A stretch of 11,071 bases of DNA from Candidatus Poribacteria bacterium (GCA_027296925.1 JAPUIP010000308.1:1-11071), one strand, 5' to 3'. Positions 1 through 6,866 are shown, counted from the first letter of the stretch. Notes: generated from the sequence alone by a model not told the origin. Numbers and translations are program-made.

Positions 1-876
1 GCAAGAGTCTGAGAGCCTTTGAGCAAAGTGACGCCCCTCGACAGGTAGGGGTTCGCCGTCGACCCGCCGTTCTCGGGTCGGGTAACGCCCTCGATTTCCT
101 TTCCTTTTGGGAACTTCGGTCTCGGGACGCTCAGCAAAAATGCGCGTATCACAGGGGACATCGGCCATATAGCGGATACCCTCATCGGAGAGTGCCTTGA
201 GAAGCCATGGTTGTTCGCCATAGTGGCAATCCATAGAGACCCAACCAAATGGCAGACCCGTGGCGGAAAATGAGCGAATCATCTCAAGCCCCAGTTGCGC
301 TTTGGTTTGAAATTTTCTCTCTTTTGGCACGCCACACTTCGTGCGTCGCTTGGTATCGACGATCCAAGATTCGGGGAGGTAAAGCCGATAATCGACCAGA
401 CTGGTCTGGTGAGCATTGGCATAGGCCAGATAGACGCCAACCTGGCAATTGTCCACCCTATCAGTCTAGGGCAAGCTTTTCCCCAGCCGACCACAGTATT
501 GTCGCGCCACGCCGACCGACATCTTCCCCTGCTTGGGGATGCCACTTTCATCCAAAATCAAGGCCCCGTCAATGGGATCTCCTAACAACTGGCAAACATC
601 CTCTCGAAGGTGGCCAATCAGTTTGACATCGGTCCAGGGGGAATCGGCAATGAAATGCTGCATCGCTTGAGACTCGCTCTCTGGCACTTCACGGCAGAAT
701 TTTATCATATTCATCTGCTGTTGGGTAAACAGTTGACCGTGAAGGTAATCGATGGCGGATTTGGCCACATTCTTCGTGTGGACTTGAAAAAAAGGGGTGT
801 AACCCTCATGGAATTGGCGAAAGAGGGAATGAACTGCCTCGACATCGGCATCGGACAAAGCGACCAGATTCATCAT
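1..876 (-). pseudogene. IS701-type DDE transposase, amber-interrupted, 3' end outside window
   Basis: Read leftward from the ATG at 874-876, this frame gives a DDE transposase of IS701 type, which would cut and rejoin the ends of its own insertion sequence. An AGGAG ribosome site (882-886) lies 5 nt upstream. The first catalytic Asp is in LILDESG (about residue 109), followed by SVGVARQYCGRLGK. The frame then meets TAG at 466-468 and continues, same frame, as VDNCQVGVYLAYAN and on to base 1 with no further stop. The likely second Asp is in SMDCHYG (codon 229-231). The third acidic residue would lie off the window. The family normally runs from LGK almost directly into VDNCQ, so the seven codons around the stop (SLP-stop-TDR) look inserted; this comparison is from memory. 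The gene is probably inactive unless the stop is read through. IS701 is the best family assignment, but the inverted terminal repeats cannot be paired because the far end is missing. Confidence 0.8.
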
Positions 877-1379
877 TTAAACTCCTGGTGTCTCCAAAGT
901 CACTACATAGTCAAGCAACATGGATGATACCTGACGTTTACGCCAAATTCGATTCTATTTACCAAAGTCAAATTATATCGGCTGTTGCCCATTAAGTCCT
1001 TCAAGGCAGACACGGTTGGTTCTTCACGCCCTGAGCTCCAGGTGGGAAATCTAGATACACTATCCCCCCTACAGTATATCGGCATCAAACTGATGAGATC
1101 AATCGGCTATAGATCTCATTTCAGCAGAAAAAGTCGCCTATTTTGCTATAGGGCCCTGTCATTAGCCTAAACAGAGTGGCCCAATCTGGTAATTTGCGAG
1201 AACCTCGCACAGACAGAAATCTACAATGAGATTCGCTTTGGCAGCTTGCACCGAACTTTGAGGTGTGGATTTCATCTCAACTTCTCGCCAGTCAAACTCC
1301 ACAACCAAATTCGCAGCTTTTTCAACGTCGCGTTTGTTCCTTTGCTTGATTGCAGCTTTCTATCGCACTGATATTTTCC

Positions 1380-1408
1380 TTGCGGAAATACACCGATTAT
1401 GCTAAACT
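1380..1408 (+). promoter_or_regulatory. Candidate promoter for the pyr operon
   Basis: TTGCGG (1380-1385) and TAAACT (1403-1408) are separated by 17 bp and give a weak sigma70-like pair. Transcription would start near 1415, just ahead of the PyrR-binding hairpin at 1444. The -10 element lies inside an inverted repeat (1392-1416). The match is only 3/6 and 4/6, so the main support is position. Confidence 0.3.
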
Positions 1409-1416
1409 TAATCGGT
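1392..1416. repeat. 8-bp inverted repeat over the candidate -10 element
   Basis: ACCGATTA (1392-1399) and TAATCGGT (1409-1416) are exact reverse complements separated by 9 bp. The repeat covers the candidate -10 box and start site, so it could be an operator for a dimeric regulator or a weak hairpin at the 5' end of the leader RNA. No T-run follows, which argues against a terminator. Confidence 0.45.
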
Positions 1417-1443
1417 TTCAATGTGAGTGGACTTGAGGAATTT

Positions 1444-1478
1444 CCCTTTTAATCTAATCCAGTGAGGTTGGGAAAGGG
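1444..1478 (+). promoter_or_regulatory. PyrR-binding hairpin (anti-antiterminator) of the pyr leader
   Basis: AATCCAGTGAGGTT (1456-1469) matches at every position the PyrR-binding consensus ARUCCNGNGAGGYU known from pyr leaders. It sits at the tip of a hairpin. The lower stem pairs CCCTTT (1444-1449) with AAAGGG (1473-1478). The upper stem pairs AAUC (1456-1459) with GGUU (1466-1469), and the hexaloop CAGUGA (1460-1465) fits the expected CNGNGA. PyrR, encoded two genes downstream, should hold this hairpin when UMP is abundant. Pairing is by eye, with no folding energy computed. Confidence 0.85.
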
Positions 1479-1538
1479 TGTCAAATTTGATTTACGAATG
1501 CTCTTATCTGTCAAACGCTGTTGGCCTGCAATAGCCTC
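1464..1538 (+). promoter_or_regulatory. Antiterminator pairing of the pyr attenuator
   Basis: GAGGUUG (1464-1470), the 3' half of the PyrR-binding element, can pair with UAGCCUC (1532-1538), which overlaps the 5' arm of the terminator. The seven pairs include two G-U pairs. This fold excludes both the PyrR-bound hairpin and the terminator, which is the switch expected for PyrR attenuation: antiterminator forms and the operon is read when PyrR is not bound; terminator forms when it is. Confidence 0.7.
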
Positions 1539-1565
1539 CCTATTGTCGTAGGAGAGGCTTTTTTT
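1533..1565 (+). terminator. Intrinsic terminator (attenuator) ahead of the operon
   Basis: AGCCTCCCTA (1533-1542) pairs with TAGG (1549-1552) and GAGGCT (1554-1559) around a 6-nt loop, with A1553 bulged, giving a 10-bp stem followed directly by a run of T to 1565. It ends only 23 nt before the HD gene start. No gene upstream on this strand needs a terminator, so its position fits attenuation of the downstream operon. Confidence 0.88.
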
Positions 1566-1588
1566 ATGCCTAGATTTACGAGATTGAT

Positions 1589-2167
1589 ATGAATGCGGAA
1601 GCGGTATTGGATTTTATTGAAGAGATTGGTGTGCTGAAAAATTTGCCACGGACCGGTTGGCGTTTTCGTGGGATAAAAGATGCGGAGAGCGTTGCGGATC
1701 ATTGTTATCGGGTATCCCTTTTGTCGATGATCCTGGCGGATGTGTTGGCAGAGCAAGGAATCGCAGTGAACGCAGAAAAGGTAATGCGTCTCGCATTATT
1801 GCACGAGATTGCTGAAGCCAGAATTGGGGATATACCGTTTCCGGCGCTGGAATATATCCCTGAAGATGTCAAAGAAGCCGGAGAGAGAGCCGCCGTAAAA
1901 TCGATGTTTGAAAACTTCGGCGTGTTGCAGAAAAAGTACCTTGCGTTGTGGGAAGAATTTGAGGGTGGCACCTCCCTTGAAGGAAAATTAGTGCGAGCGG
2001 CTGATAAGCTTGAACTGATGATCCAAGTGCTGGAATATGAAAAGATTGGTTATCGATCGCTCGATAAATTCTGGATAAATCCGTGGAATCATCGAAACTT
2101 TGACGACTATCCCCTGATCCGGGAAATCATGGATCTCCTGGTCGAGAGAAGGGGACATCTGAGATGA
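1589..2167 (+). CDS. HD-domain nucleotidase, YfbR/HDDC2-like (192 aa)
   Basis: This protein resembles the HD-domain phosphohydrolases of the YfbR/HDDC2 type. The characterised members remove the 5' phosphate from deoxyribonucleoside monophosphates in the cytoplasm. Visible marks are RTGW (21-24), the metal-ligand His in ESVADHCYR (His38), the doublet region LLHEIAEARIGDIP (His72-Glu73, then Glu76 and Gly80-Asp81) and the distal Asp139 in RAADKLE. The usual HD doublet is HE here, a conservative change that keeps a carboxylate but is worth noting. The start at 1589 follows the attenuator by 23 nt; its ribosome site is weak (ACGAGA about 6 nt upstream). The end overlaps the longest pyrR reading by 4 bases (ATGA), suggesting translational coupling. 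As first gene of a PyrR-controlled operon it probably acts in nucleotide turnover, but the substrate is inferred only from family. Confidence 0.8.
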   Translation: MNAEAVLDFIEEIGVLKNLPRTGWRFRGIKDAESVADHCYRVSLLSMILADVLAEQGIAVNAEKVMRLALLHEIAEARIGDIPFPALEYIPEDVKEAGERAAVKSMFENFGVLQKKYLALWEEFEGGTSLEGKLVRAADKLELMIQVLEYEKIGYRSLDKFWINPWNHRNFDDYPLIREIMDLLVERRGHLR

Positions 2168-2739
2168 TTACCTCTCAAAGTGGGGCGACGCAAATGCGTG
2201 AAAAAGCACAAGTGATGACAGCAGAAGATATTCGACGGGCGCTGGTCCGAATCTCGCACGAGATTCTGGAGCGAAATCACCGAGAAATTGCAGATCTCGT
2301 GCTGATCGGCATAAAGAGCCGGGGGGATTATCTTGCGCACCGAATTGCCGAAAATCTGGAACGAATTGAAAACATCAACATCCCAGTCGGTATAATCGAT
2401 GCACGCCTCTATCGCGATGATGTGAATCTGCATGATGAAGAGCTCAGGGTGAACCGCACAGATATTCCCTTCGATGTCGTGGGAAAACGGGTGATATTGG
2501 TGGATGAGGTCATCTACACCGGGCGTACTATCCGCGCTGCTATGGATGCGGTCATCGATTTCGGGCGCCCTGCTGCAATTCAGCTTGCTGTGCTTATCGA
2601 TCGCGGCCATCGTGAACTCCCGATTGCGGCGGATTATGTGGGCAAAAATGTTCCGACATCGCGGCGGGAACTCATTCGCGTGCAGTTGGTTGAAGAGCAT
2701 GGGATCGATTGCGCTGTAATCTGCGAGGAGGACGGTTAA
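2164..2739 (+). CDS. pyrR: PyrR, pyrimidine operon attenuation regulator / uracil phosphoribosyltransferase
   Basis: PyrR binds the leader RNA of pyr operons in response to UMP, and many members also convert uracil plus PRPP to UMP. The sequence aligns by eye along the whole length of Bacillus PyrR: IRRALVRISHEILERN (23-38), LIGIKSRGDYLAHRIAE, LYRDDV, the PRPP-binding loop VILVDEVIYTGRT (110-122), then GRPAAIQLAVLIDRGHRELPI and ADYVGKN near the C-terminus. The reading from 2164 gives 191 aa and overlaps the HD gene by ATGA. An internal ATG at 2194 (MREKAQVM) gives 181 aa, the usual size, and has GGGG 8-9 nt upstream, so it is a real alternative start. The TAA shares its last base with the pyrC ATG. 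A matching RNA target upstream of the operon supports a regulatory role. Confidence 0.95.
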   Translation: MITSQSGATQMREKAQVMTAEDIRRALVRISHEILERNHREIADLVLIGIKSRGDYLAHRIAENLERIENINIPVGIIDARLYRDDVNLHDEELRVNRTDIPFDVVGKRVILVDEVIYTGRTIRAAMDAVIDFGRPAAIQLAVLIDRGHRELPIAADYVGKNVPTSRRELIRVQLVEEHGIDCAVICEEDG

Positions 2740-4025
2740 TGCACCGGATGCTTATCCGCAACGGACACATCGTTGATCCAGCCAACCGGATTGATGCGAT
2801 TGCCGATCTCCTGATTTGCGAGGGGAAAATCAATCATATCGGTGATCGGATCGAGACTGAAGCGAACAGCGTGATCGATGCCACCGGACTGATTGTCACG
2901 CCGGGGCTGATTGACATGCACGTTCATCTGCGCGAGCCCGGATTTGAGTACAAAGAGACAATCGCGTCCGGCACCCGTGCAGCGGCAGTTGGCGGGTTCA
3001 CCTCGGTTGCCTGCATGGCAAATACCAATCCGGTTGCAGACTCACCCAGTGTCATCGAATTTATCCAATCACAGGCGCAGAAAGAAGGCTCGGCAAATGT
3101 GTTTTCACTCGGCAGCATCACGCAGAATCTTACGGGGGAAGCGCTGACCGATGTGCCTGCATTATTGGAAGCCGGCGCTATTGGCTTCTCAGATGACGGC
3201 AAAACCGTTATGAACGCCGAGTTAATGCGACAGGTTTTGGCGTTGAGTGCCAAACTCAATTTTCCTGTCATGGTTCACTGCGAAGAGCATAACCTGAATG
3301 CGGGAACGGTCATGAATCTCGGTGAGACGTCGCGCAAGTTGAATTTGCCGGGCAGCCCAAACATGGCGGAAGATATTATCGTTGCACGTGACATTATGCT
3401 TGCCGAGTTTACCGGCGGACATCTCCACATCCTCCATGTCAGTACCGCCGGAGGCGTTGAATTAATCCGCTGGGGCAAGCGCAGAGGGGTTCATGTTACC
3501 GGCGAAGCGATGCCACATCACTTCGCACTGACTGAAGCTGCCGTCGAGGTACACTGCACGAACGCCAAGATGCACCCACCTTTGCGGACGCAGGCTGACG
3601 TCGATGCGGTAATCGAAGGGCTGCGTGATGGCACACTCGATGCGATCGCCACCGACCACGCGCCCCACGCTCCGTTTGAGAAGGCACGCGGAATGCTGGA
3701 AGCACCACCCGGCATTATTGGACTGGAAACGTGTGTACCGCTTGTGTTTGATCGGCTCATCCACACCGGGCAATTGACCTTATCGGAAGCCGTTGCGAAG
3801 ATGACGTGTGTGCCGGCGAATATCCTGCGAATCGATCGGGGCACCCTCTCGATTGGTTCGGTCGCTGACGTGACACTGATTGACCCCAATAAGGTTGCTG
3901 CTGTGGATGTGACTCAATCTGCCTCCAAAAGCCGCAACACGCCTTTTAATGGCTTGGAACTCAGAGGCTGGCCCGTGATGACCATCCGCGATGGCGTTGT
4001 AACTCAATCGACGATTGAGGCGTGA
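2739..4025 (+). CDS. pyrC: Dihydroorotase, class I (428 aa)
   Basis: Dihydroorotase reversibly cyclises carbamoyl aspartate to dihydroorotate, the third step of UMP synthesis. The order of motifs is that of class I bacterial enzymes: DMHVHLREPG (metal ligands His61 and His63), FSDDGK (Asp153), MVHCEEH (His180), HILHVSTAGG (His233), and AIATDHAPH with the catalytic Asp306. The start at 2739 is chosen because a strong GAGGAGG (2725-2731) lies 7 nt upstream; it overlaps the pyrR stop by one base (TAATG). An in-frame ATG at 2709 would add ten residues lying inside pyrR and is unlikely. The product is full length with no missing catalytic residue. CarA and CarB follow downstream after an accessory block, while aspartate carbamoyltransferase (pyrB), often the neighbour, is not in the window. 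Confidence 0.95.
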   Translation: MHRMLIRNGHIVDPANRIDAIADLLICEGKINHIGDRIETEANSVIDATGLIVTPGLIDMHVHLREPGFEYKETIASGTRAAAVGGFTSVACMANTNPVADSPSVIEFIQSQAQKEGSANVFSLGSITQNLTGEALTDVPALLEAGAIGFSDDGKTVMNAELMRQVLALSAKLNFPVMVHCEEHNLNAGTVMNLGETSRKLNLPGSPNMAEDIIVARDIMLAEFTGGHLHILHVSTAGGVELIRWGKRRGVHVTGEAMPHHFALTEAAVEVHCTNAKMHPPLRTQADVDAVIEGLRDGTLDAIATDHAPHAPFEKARGMLEAPPGIIGLETCVPLVFDRLIHTGQLTLSEAVAKMTCVPANILRIDRGTLSIGSVADVTLIDPNKVAAVDVTQSASKSRNTPFNGLELRGWPVMTIRDGVVTQSTIEA

Positions 4026-4047
4026 AGTATAGAGCAGGGCACGCGAA

Positions 4048-4572
4048 ATGGATAGGGACAATCACTTCGACAATTTGCCGCCGATAGAAACCGAAAGATT
4101 GCTGTTAAGAACGCTAAGAATGAGTGATGTTGAGGATATATTCGAGTACGCTTCTGACCCTGAAGTGACAAAATACACCCTGTGGCATACTCACAATTCC
4201 AGAACCGATAGCAGGCGTTTTATTTCATGGTTGAAGGACAATTTTGCGTGTTGGGGGCTTGTACATAAAGCAGATCAAAAAATCATCGGTACGTGCTTCT
4301 TGCATAGTTTTAATTGCCAAGAAAGGCAGGCAGAAATCGCTTTTAATCTATCTCGAAAATATTGGGGACAAGGGTATACCACCGAAGCGGCACGAGAGGT
4401 GATTTCGCTCGGTTTTAAGAAGTGGCGGTTGAAGCGGATTGAAGGAACCTGCATGATTCCAAATATCGCGTCGGCTCGCGTCTTGGAAAAAACCGGGATG
4501 GCGTATGAGGGAAGAATCCGGAAATATGACCATGATATGAAGTTGTATGCGATTCTCAGACATGAAGTTTAG
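4048..4572 (+). CDS. GNAT-family N-acetyltransferase, RimJ/RimL-like (174 aa)
   Basis: This is a GNAT-fold enzyme that transfers acetyl from acetyl-CoA to an amine. It starts with ETERLLLRTLRMSDVEDIF (14-32), the usual opening of the RimJ/RimL subgroup. The acetyl-CoA pyrophosphate loop is RKYWGQGYTTEAA (103-115), and NIASARVLEKTGMAYEG forms the C-terminal motif. That subgroup includes ribosomal-protein acetylases and antibiotic-modifying or small-molecule enzymes, so the substrate cannot be told from sequence. It begins 22 nt after pyrC with a weak ribosome site, so it is probably co-transcribed. It has no known role in pyrimidine synthesis. Confidence 0.85.
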   Translation: MDRDNHFDNLPPIETERLLLRTLRMSDVEDIFEYASDPEVTKYTLWHTHNSRTDSRRFISWLKDNFACWGLVHKADQKIIGTCFLHSFNCQERQAEIAFNLSRKYWGQGYTTEAAREVISLGFKKWRLKRIEGTCMIPNIASARVLEKTGMAYEGRIRKYDHDMKLYAILRHEV

Positions 4573-4599
4573 GAGTGGCAATTCAATAAGTTGGACAGA

Positions 4600-4608
4600 T
4601 GGTATGAT
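4600..4608 (+). promoter_or_regulatory. Candidate extended -10 promoter
   Basis: TGGTATGAT combines an extended -10 TG with TATGAT (5/6 of the consensus) in the 95-nt gap before the small exported-protein gene. No good -35 is seen at the usual spacing. It could give the accessory genes and carAB a supply of transcript independent of the PyrR attenuator. Confidence 0.3.
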
Positions 4609-4667
4609 TTTTCTACGTTCATTGAACATACAAAGAACCAACAGTACAGCAAATGAGGAGAGCAACG

Positions 4668-5108
4668 ATGACATTCAAAGAAAGACTTGCATATATTACG
4701 CTGGGCGGGTTACTGGTGTTTATGGGGCAATTGTTGCCGAATCTTTTGGCCGGTCATGCCGCTGCACAGGATGGACCGGCATCTGCCGAATTCGATGAAG
4801 TGACGTGTCGTCGCTTGAAGATCATCGATGATCAGGGCAAGACCGTTGCGCTTTTGGAGAAAGAAGTAAGCGGTGGGACATATCGCGTGATCCAAGTTTT
4901 GAATACGGCACAAAACATGATTGGAGAAATCGGTGGTAATCCAAACGGTGGGTATATCGCCGTCCACTCTTCGAGTAGCCGTGCGTCTGCCAGTCTGGAG
5001 ATTGGCGCCGGCAAAAAAGATGGAAGGGTGAGTGTGACAAATCGAGACGGGAGCAGACGGGCGCAGATGATGGTGGATGAATACGGTGGACGGGTGGTTT
5101 TGCCTTAA
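4668..5108 (+). CDS. Small exported or membrane-anchored protein with repetitive tail (146 aa)
   Basis: I do not recognise a characterised family. The start at 4668 (MTFKERLAYI) is preferred over an ATG 15 nt earlier because GAGGAG lies just upstream at normal spacing. A positively charged start is followed by a hydrophobic stretch of about 20 residues (GGLLVFMGQLLPNLLAGHAA), then AAAQDG, which fits a signal peptide cut near AAAQ or an uncleaved anchor. After it comes a short segment (VTCRRLKIIDDQGKTVALL), then glycine-, serine- and asparagine-rich beta-type sequence with recurring phrases such as GEIGGNPNGGYIAVHSS and VSVTNRDGSRRAQMMVDEYG. This looks like a small extracytoplasmic beta-solenoid or sheet, perhaps surface-associated. 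Its function is unknown, and nothing links it to pyrimidine metabolism apart from position. Confidence 0.75.
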   Translation: MTFKERLAYITLGGLLVFMGQLLPNLLAGHAAAQDGPASAEFDEVTCRRLKIIDDQGKTVALLEKEVSGGTYRVIQVLNTAQNMIGEIGGNPNGGYIAVHSSSSRASASLEIGAGKKDGRVSVTNRDGSRRAQMMVDEYGGRVVLP

Positions 5109-5235
5109 GTTCACGATATTGAAATTTTCCCATATGTTTGGGAGGCACCATTGGTGGGTGGCCAAGCCAGACCGTGGAGTGGAATAACGACTCGGCATGA
5201 ACATGCCACAGACAATTCGCGAAAGGAAGCCAGCC

Positions 5236-6462
5236 ATGAAAGTCAACCCACAGCAACTGCTTGACGATGGCTATATCATTTTACGGCAGGTCATCCCGCC
5301 GAAACAGTTGGACGAACTGCGCGATAGTTTTGAAGTGCTTGTTGAACGACAGAAGACCGTGTGGGCGCGGGAGCGCAAGCCCGATGATCCGCCGGGCGGT
5401 GCCTGGGAGACCAGCGCCCAACCTAGAGTGTTTTTCGACGAGGTAGTTAACGAGGAGACCGCTAACGCAGTGGAGTTCTGTCTACACGAGAATACCCTGG
5501 GCGTCAGCCAACAGCTCATGCGGGCGCCGGAGGCGGCCCCAACGCTAATGGCGCTGATGTGCAGTCCGGTGCGAGACCATGGCCCGGCAAGTTGGCATCG
5601 TGACATTGACCCTGTTGGACAGGCGCCGCTTCGGGGCATGCAGATGGACATACTCAAGAATGCGTCGGGCTATGTCCAGTGGAATATTCCGCTGTACGAT
5701 GATCGTGTGTTCTGGATTGTTCCGAAAAGTCACCGTCGGCCGAATACGCCGGCTGAGCAGCACCACCTGCTGACGGACGCACGGGCGCCGATACCGGGTG
5801 GTATACCGGTGGAGCTTTCCGCGGGAGATGGTGTTGTTTATACGCATGTCCTTCTACATTGGGGCAGCAACTACAGTACCCGGTTGAGGCGAACGATTCA
5901 TCTCGGTTATCGTGCCTTCGGCGGTGATGTGTATCCCATGGGCGATCATTTTTACTGGAATTTGGGATTCACCAAACACCTTTCCCAACGGTCCAGAGCG
6001 CGGTTTGAACATTTCTTTCAACTTCACCAACAGCAGTGCGATCTCATTGAATCCACCTTCCGCGCCATCCTCAACAGAGACGCCGATGGCTTCCTCAACG
6101 GACTGGTGAAACTTCACCCCGGGACGGAAGAACGAATGGTGTGTGTGGTCTATCTGTCGAAGTTGGCAGACAAAACCCGGACGCTGAAAAATCCTGATAT
6201 AATCAACCTTTCGCTAGAAGAACGCATTGACGCGATTTCGGCACACCGGCTAAGCTTCTACCTCTTCGAGGATTTCGCACGCCGTTTTTCGGTGAAAGAA
6301 GCTCACTTGCTCTGCGAACGGTTCTCAACCCTTTTTGAGAAAGTCGAAACGGAGAGGGTACAGTCTGTTCCGGATGCAACGTCTCGCGTGAGGCGATACC
6401 AACTCACGCAGATGCCAGCCAACTTTGATGTTGAAGACTTTATTCACAGTTGGGATGCCTGA
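5236..6462 (+). CDS. PhyH-family Fe(II)/2-oxoglutarate dioxygenase (408 aa)
   Basis: The N-terminal two thirds match the phytanoyl-CoA dioxygenase (PhyH) superfamily, cytoplasmic Fe(II)- and 2-oxoglutarate-dependent hydroxylases. LLDDGYIILRQVIPP (8-22) is the typical opening. The iron-binding HxD is in SWHRDIDP (His121, Asp123). The distal His is probably His208 in THVLLHWGSN, with Arg218 or Arg219 in LRRTIHLGYR as the likely 2-oxoglutarate anchor. The start at 5236 has AAGGAAG 6-7 nt upstream; an ATG at 5197 would add 13 residues but has only a weak site. At 408 aa it is longer than most PhyH proteins, and the last 130 or so residues (after about 270) form a charged, apparently helical extension that I cannot assign. 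The substrate is unknown. The catalytic residues are present, so it should be active. Confidence 0.85.
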   Translation: MKVNPQQLLDDGYIILRQVIPPKQLDELRDSFEVLVERQKTVWARERKPDDPPGGAWETSAQPRVFFDEVVNEETANAVEFCLHENTLGVSQQLMRAPEAAPTLMALMCSPVRDHGPASWHRDIDPVGQAPLRGMQMDILKNASGYVQWNIPLYDDRVFWIVPKSHRRPNTPAEQHHLLTDARAPIPGGIPVELSAGDGVVYTHVLLHWGSNYSTRLRRTIHLGYRAFGGDVYPMGDHFYWNLGFTKHLSQRSRARFEHFFQLHQQQCDLIESTFRAILNRDADGFLNGLVKLHPGTEERMVCVVYLSKLADKTRTLKNPDIINLSLEERIDAISAHRLSFYLFEDFARRFSVKEAHLLCERFSTLFEKVETERVQSVPDATSRVRRYQLTQMPANFDVEDFIHSWDA

Positions 6463-6568
6463 TACCGGGCGGGACATAGTCTTCACCAAGGGGCCACCAT
6501 CGGCGCAGTTCGCGCTGAGAGCGTTTTGGTCTAAACCGCCGCTGAGTGGGATTGTGAGGGGCCTCGAT

Positions 6569-6866
6569 ATGAAGAAGAGTGAAACACAGCAGTGGCTACA
6601 AGAAATCTATAAGCGTCCAGAATTATATGAAGGCAAAGTGGTTGCCATCCTAAACGACGCGCAAATCAATAGAAGTGGCAGAGGGGTTCAAGGAGGCAAA
6701 ACGCAAAGTCCACGAACGGCACGTTTCCTCTGCAGAAAAGGCGCCGGAAAATGTTACGTTTTTCCTTGTTCCGCGTCATGTGACTCGGTTACGAATTCCT
6801 ACGTTGCGCATTCGACACAGCGAAAGACAACTGGTTTTTAAACCTGTCAAAGGTCAAGACAGCTAA
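6569..6866 (+). pseudogene. Small gene with a frameshift just upstream of carA
   Basis: A good ribosome site (GAGGGG, 6556-6561) precedes the ATG at 6569. The first frame reads MKKSETQQWLQEIYKRPE, then LYEGKVVAILNDAQI, before becoming low-quality sequence near 6668. Another frame takes over at once with IEVAEGFKEAKRKVHERH, then ENVTFFLVPRH, and ends at TAA 6864-6866. Removing one A in ATCAATA (6665-6671) would join the two into a single protein of about 98 aa, so this is either a single-base insertion or a sequencing error. The joined protein (ELYEGKVVAI, a central acidic/basic helix, ENVTFFLVP) recalls the small DUF5678-type proteins, but I hold that lightly. Function is unknown. Its stop is 14 nt before the carA ATG. 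Confidence 0.55.

Larger units (their letters stand above)
877..1443. other. Gene-poor stretch between the transposase and the pyr leader
   Basis: No convincing gene is seen here. The left part should contain the outer end of the insertion sequence, but its boundary cannot be set without the other end. An 8-bp inverted repeat (ATGAGATC at 1093-1100, GATCTCAT at 1112-1119, 11-nt loop) lacks a T-run, so it is not an obvious terminator. A minus-strand frame stays open from 1359 to a TAA at 1162-1164 (65 codons, including EFDWREVEMKSTP), but it has no start codon near its beginning and no ribosome site. It may be a gene remnant or chance. The right end holds the candidate pyr promoter. Confidence 0.5.

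Noticed and set aside
466..468. Reassigned or recoded TAG codon
   Set aside because: TAG is the terminal codon of intact neighbouring genes (GNAT at 4572, carA at 8059), and no recoding signal is evident.
1093..1119. 8-bp inverted repeat as a terminator for the insertion sequence or an upstream gene
   Set aside because: No T-run follows on either strand and no gene ends near it.
1162..1359. Minus-strand open frame of 65 codons that reads somewhat like protein
   Set aside because: A stop lies directly upstream, there is no start codon near the beginning and no ribosome site, and I recognise no family; it could be a remnant but cannot be supported as a gene.
1498..1551. A 17-codon leader ORF (ATG 1498 to TAG 1549-1551) ending inside the terminator hairpin, as in translation-coupled attenuators
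   Set aside because: There is no ribosome site at usable distance, the codons show no telling bias, and the PyrR-type structures already explain the leader.
5146..5156. CACCATTGGTG palindrome between the small exported protein and the PhyH gene as a terminator
   Set aside because: It has no room for a loop and no T-run.
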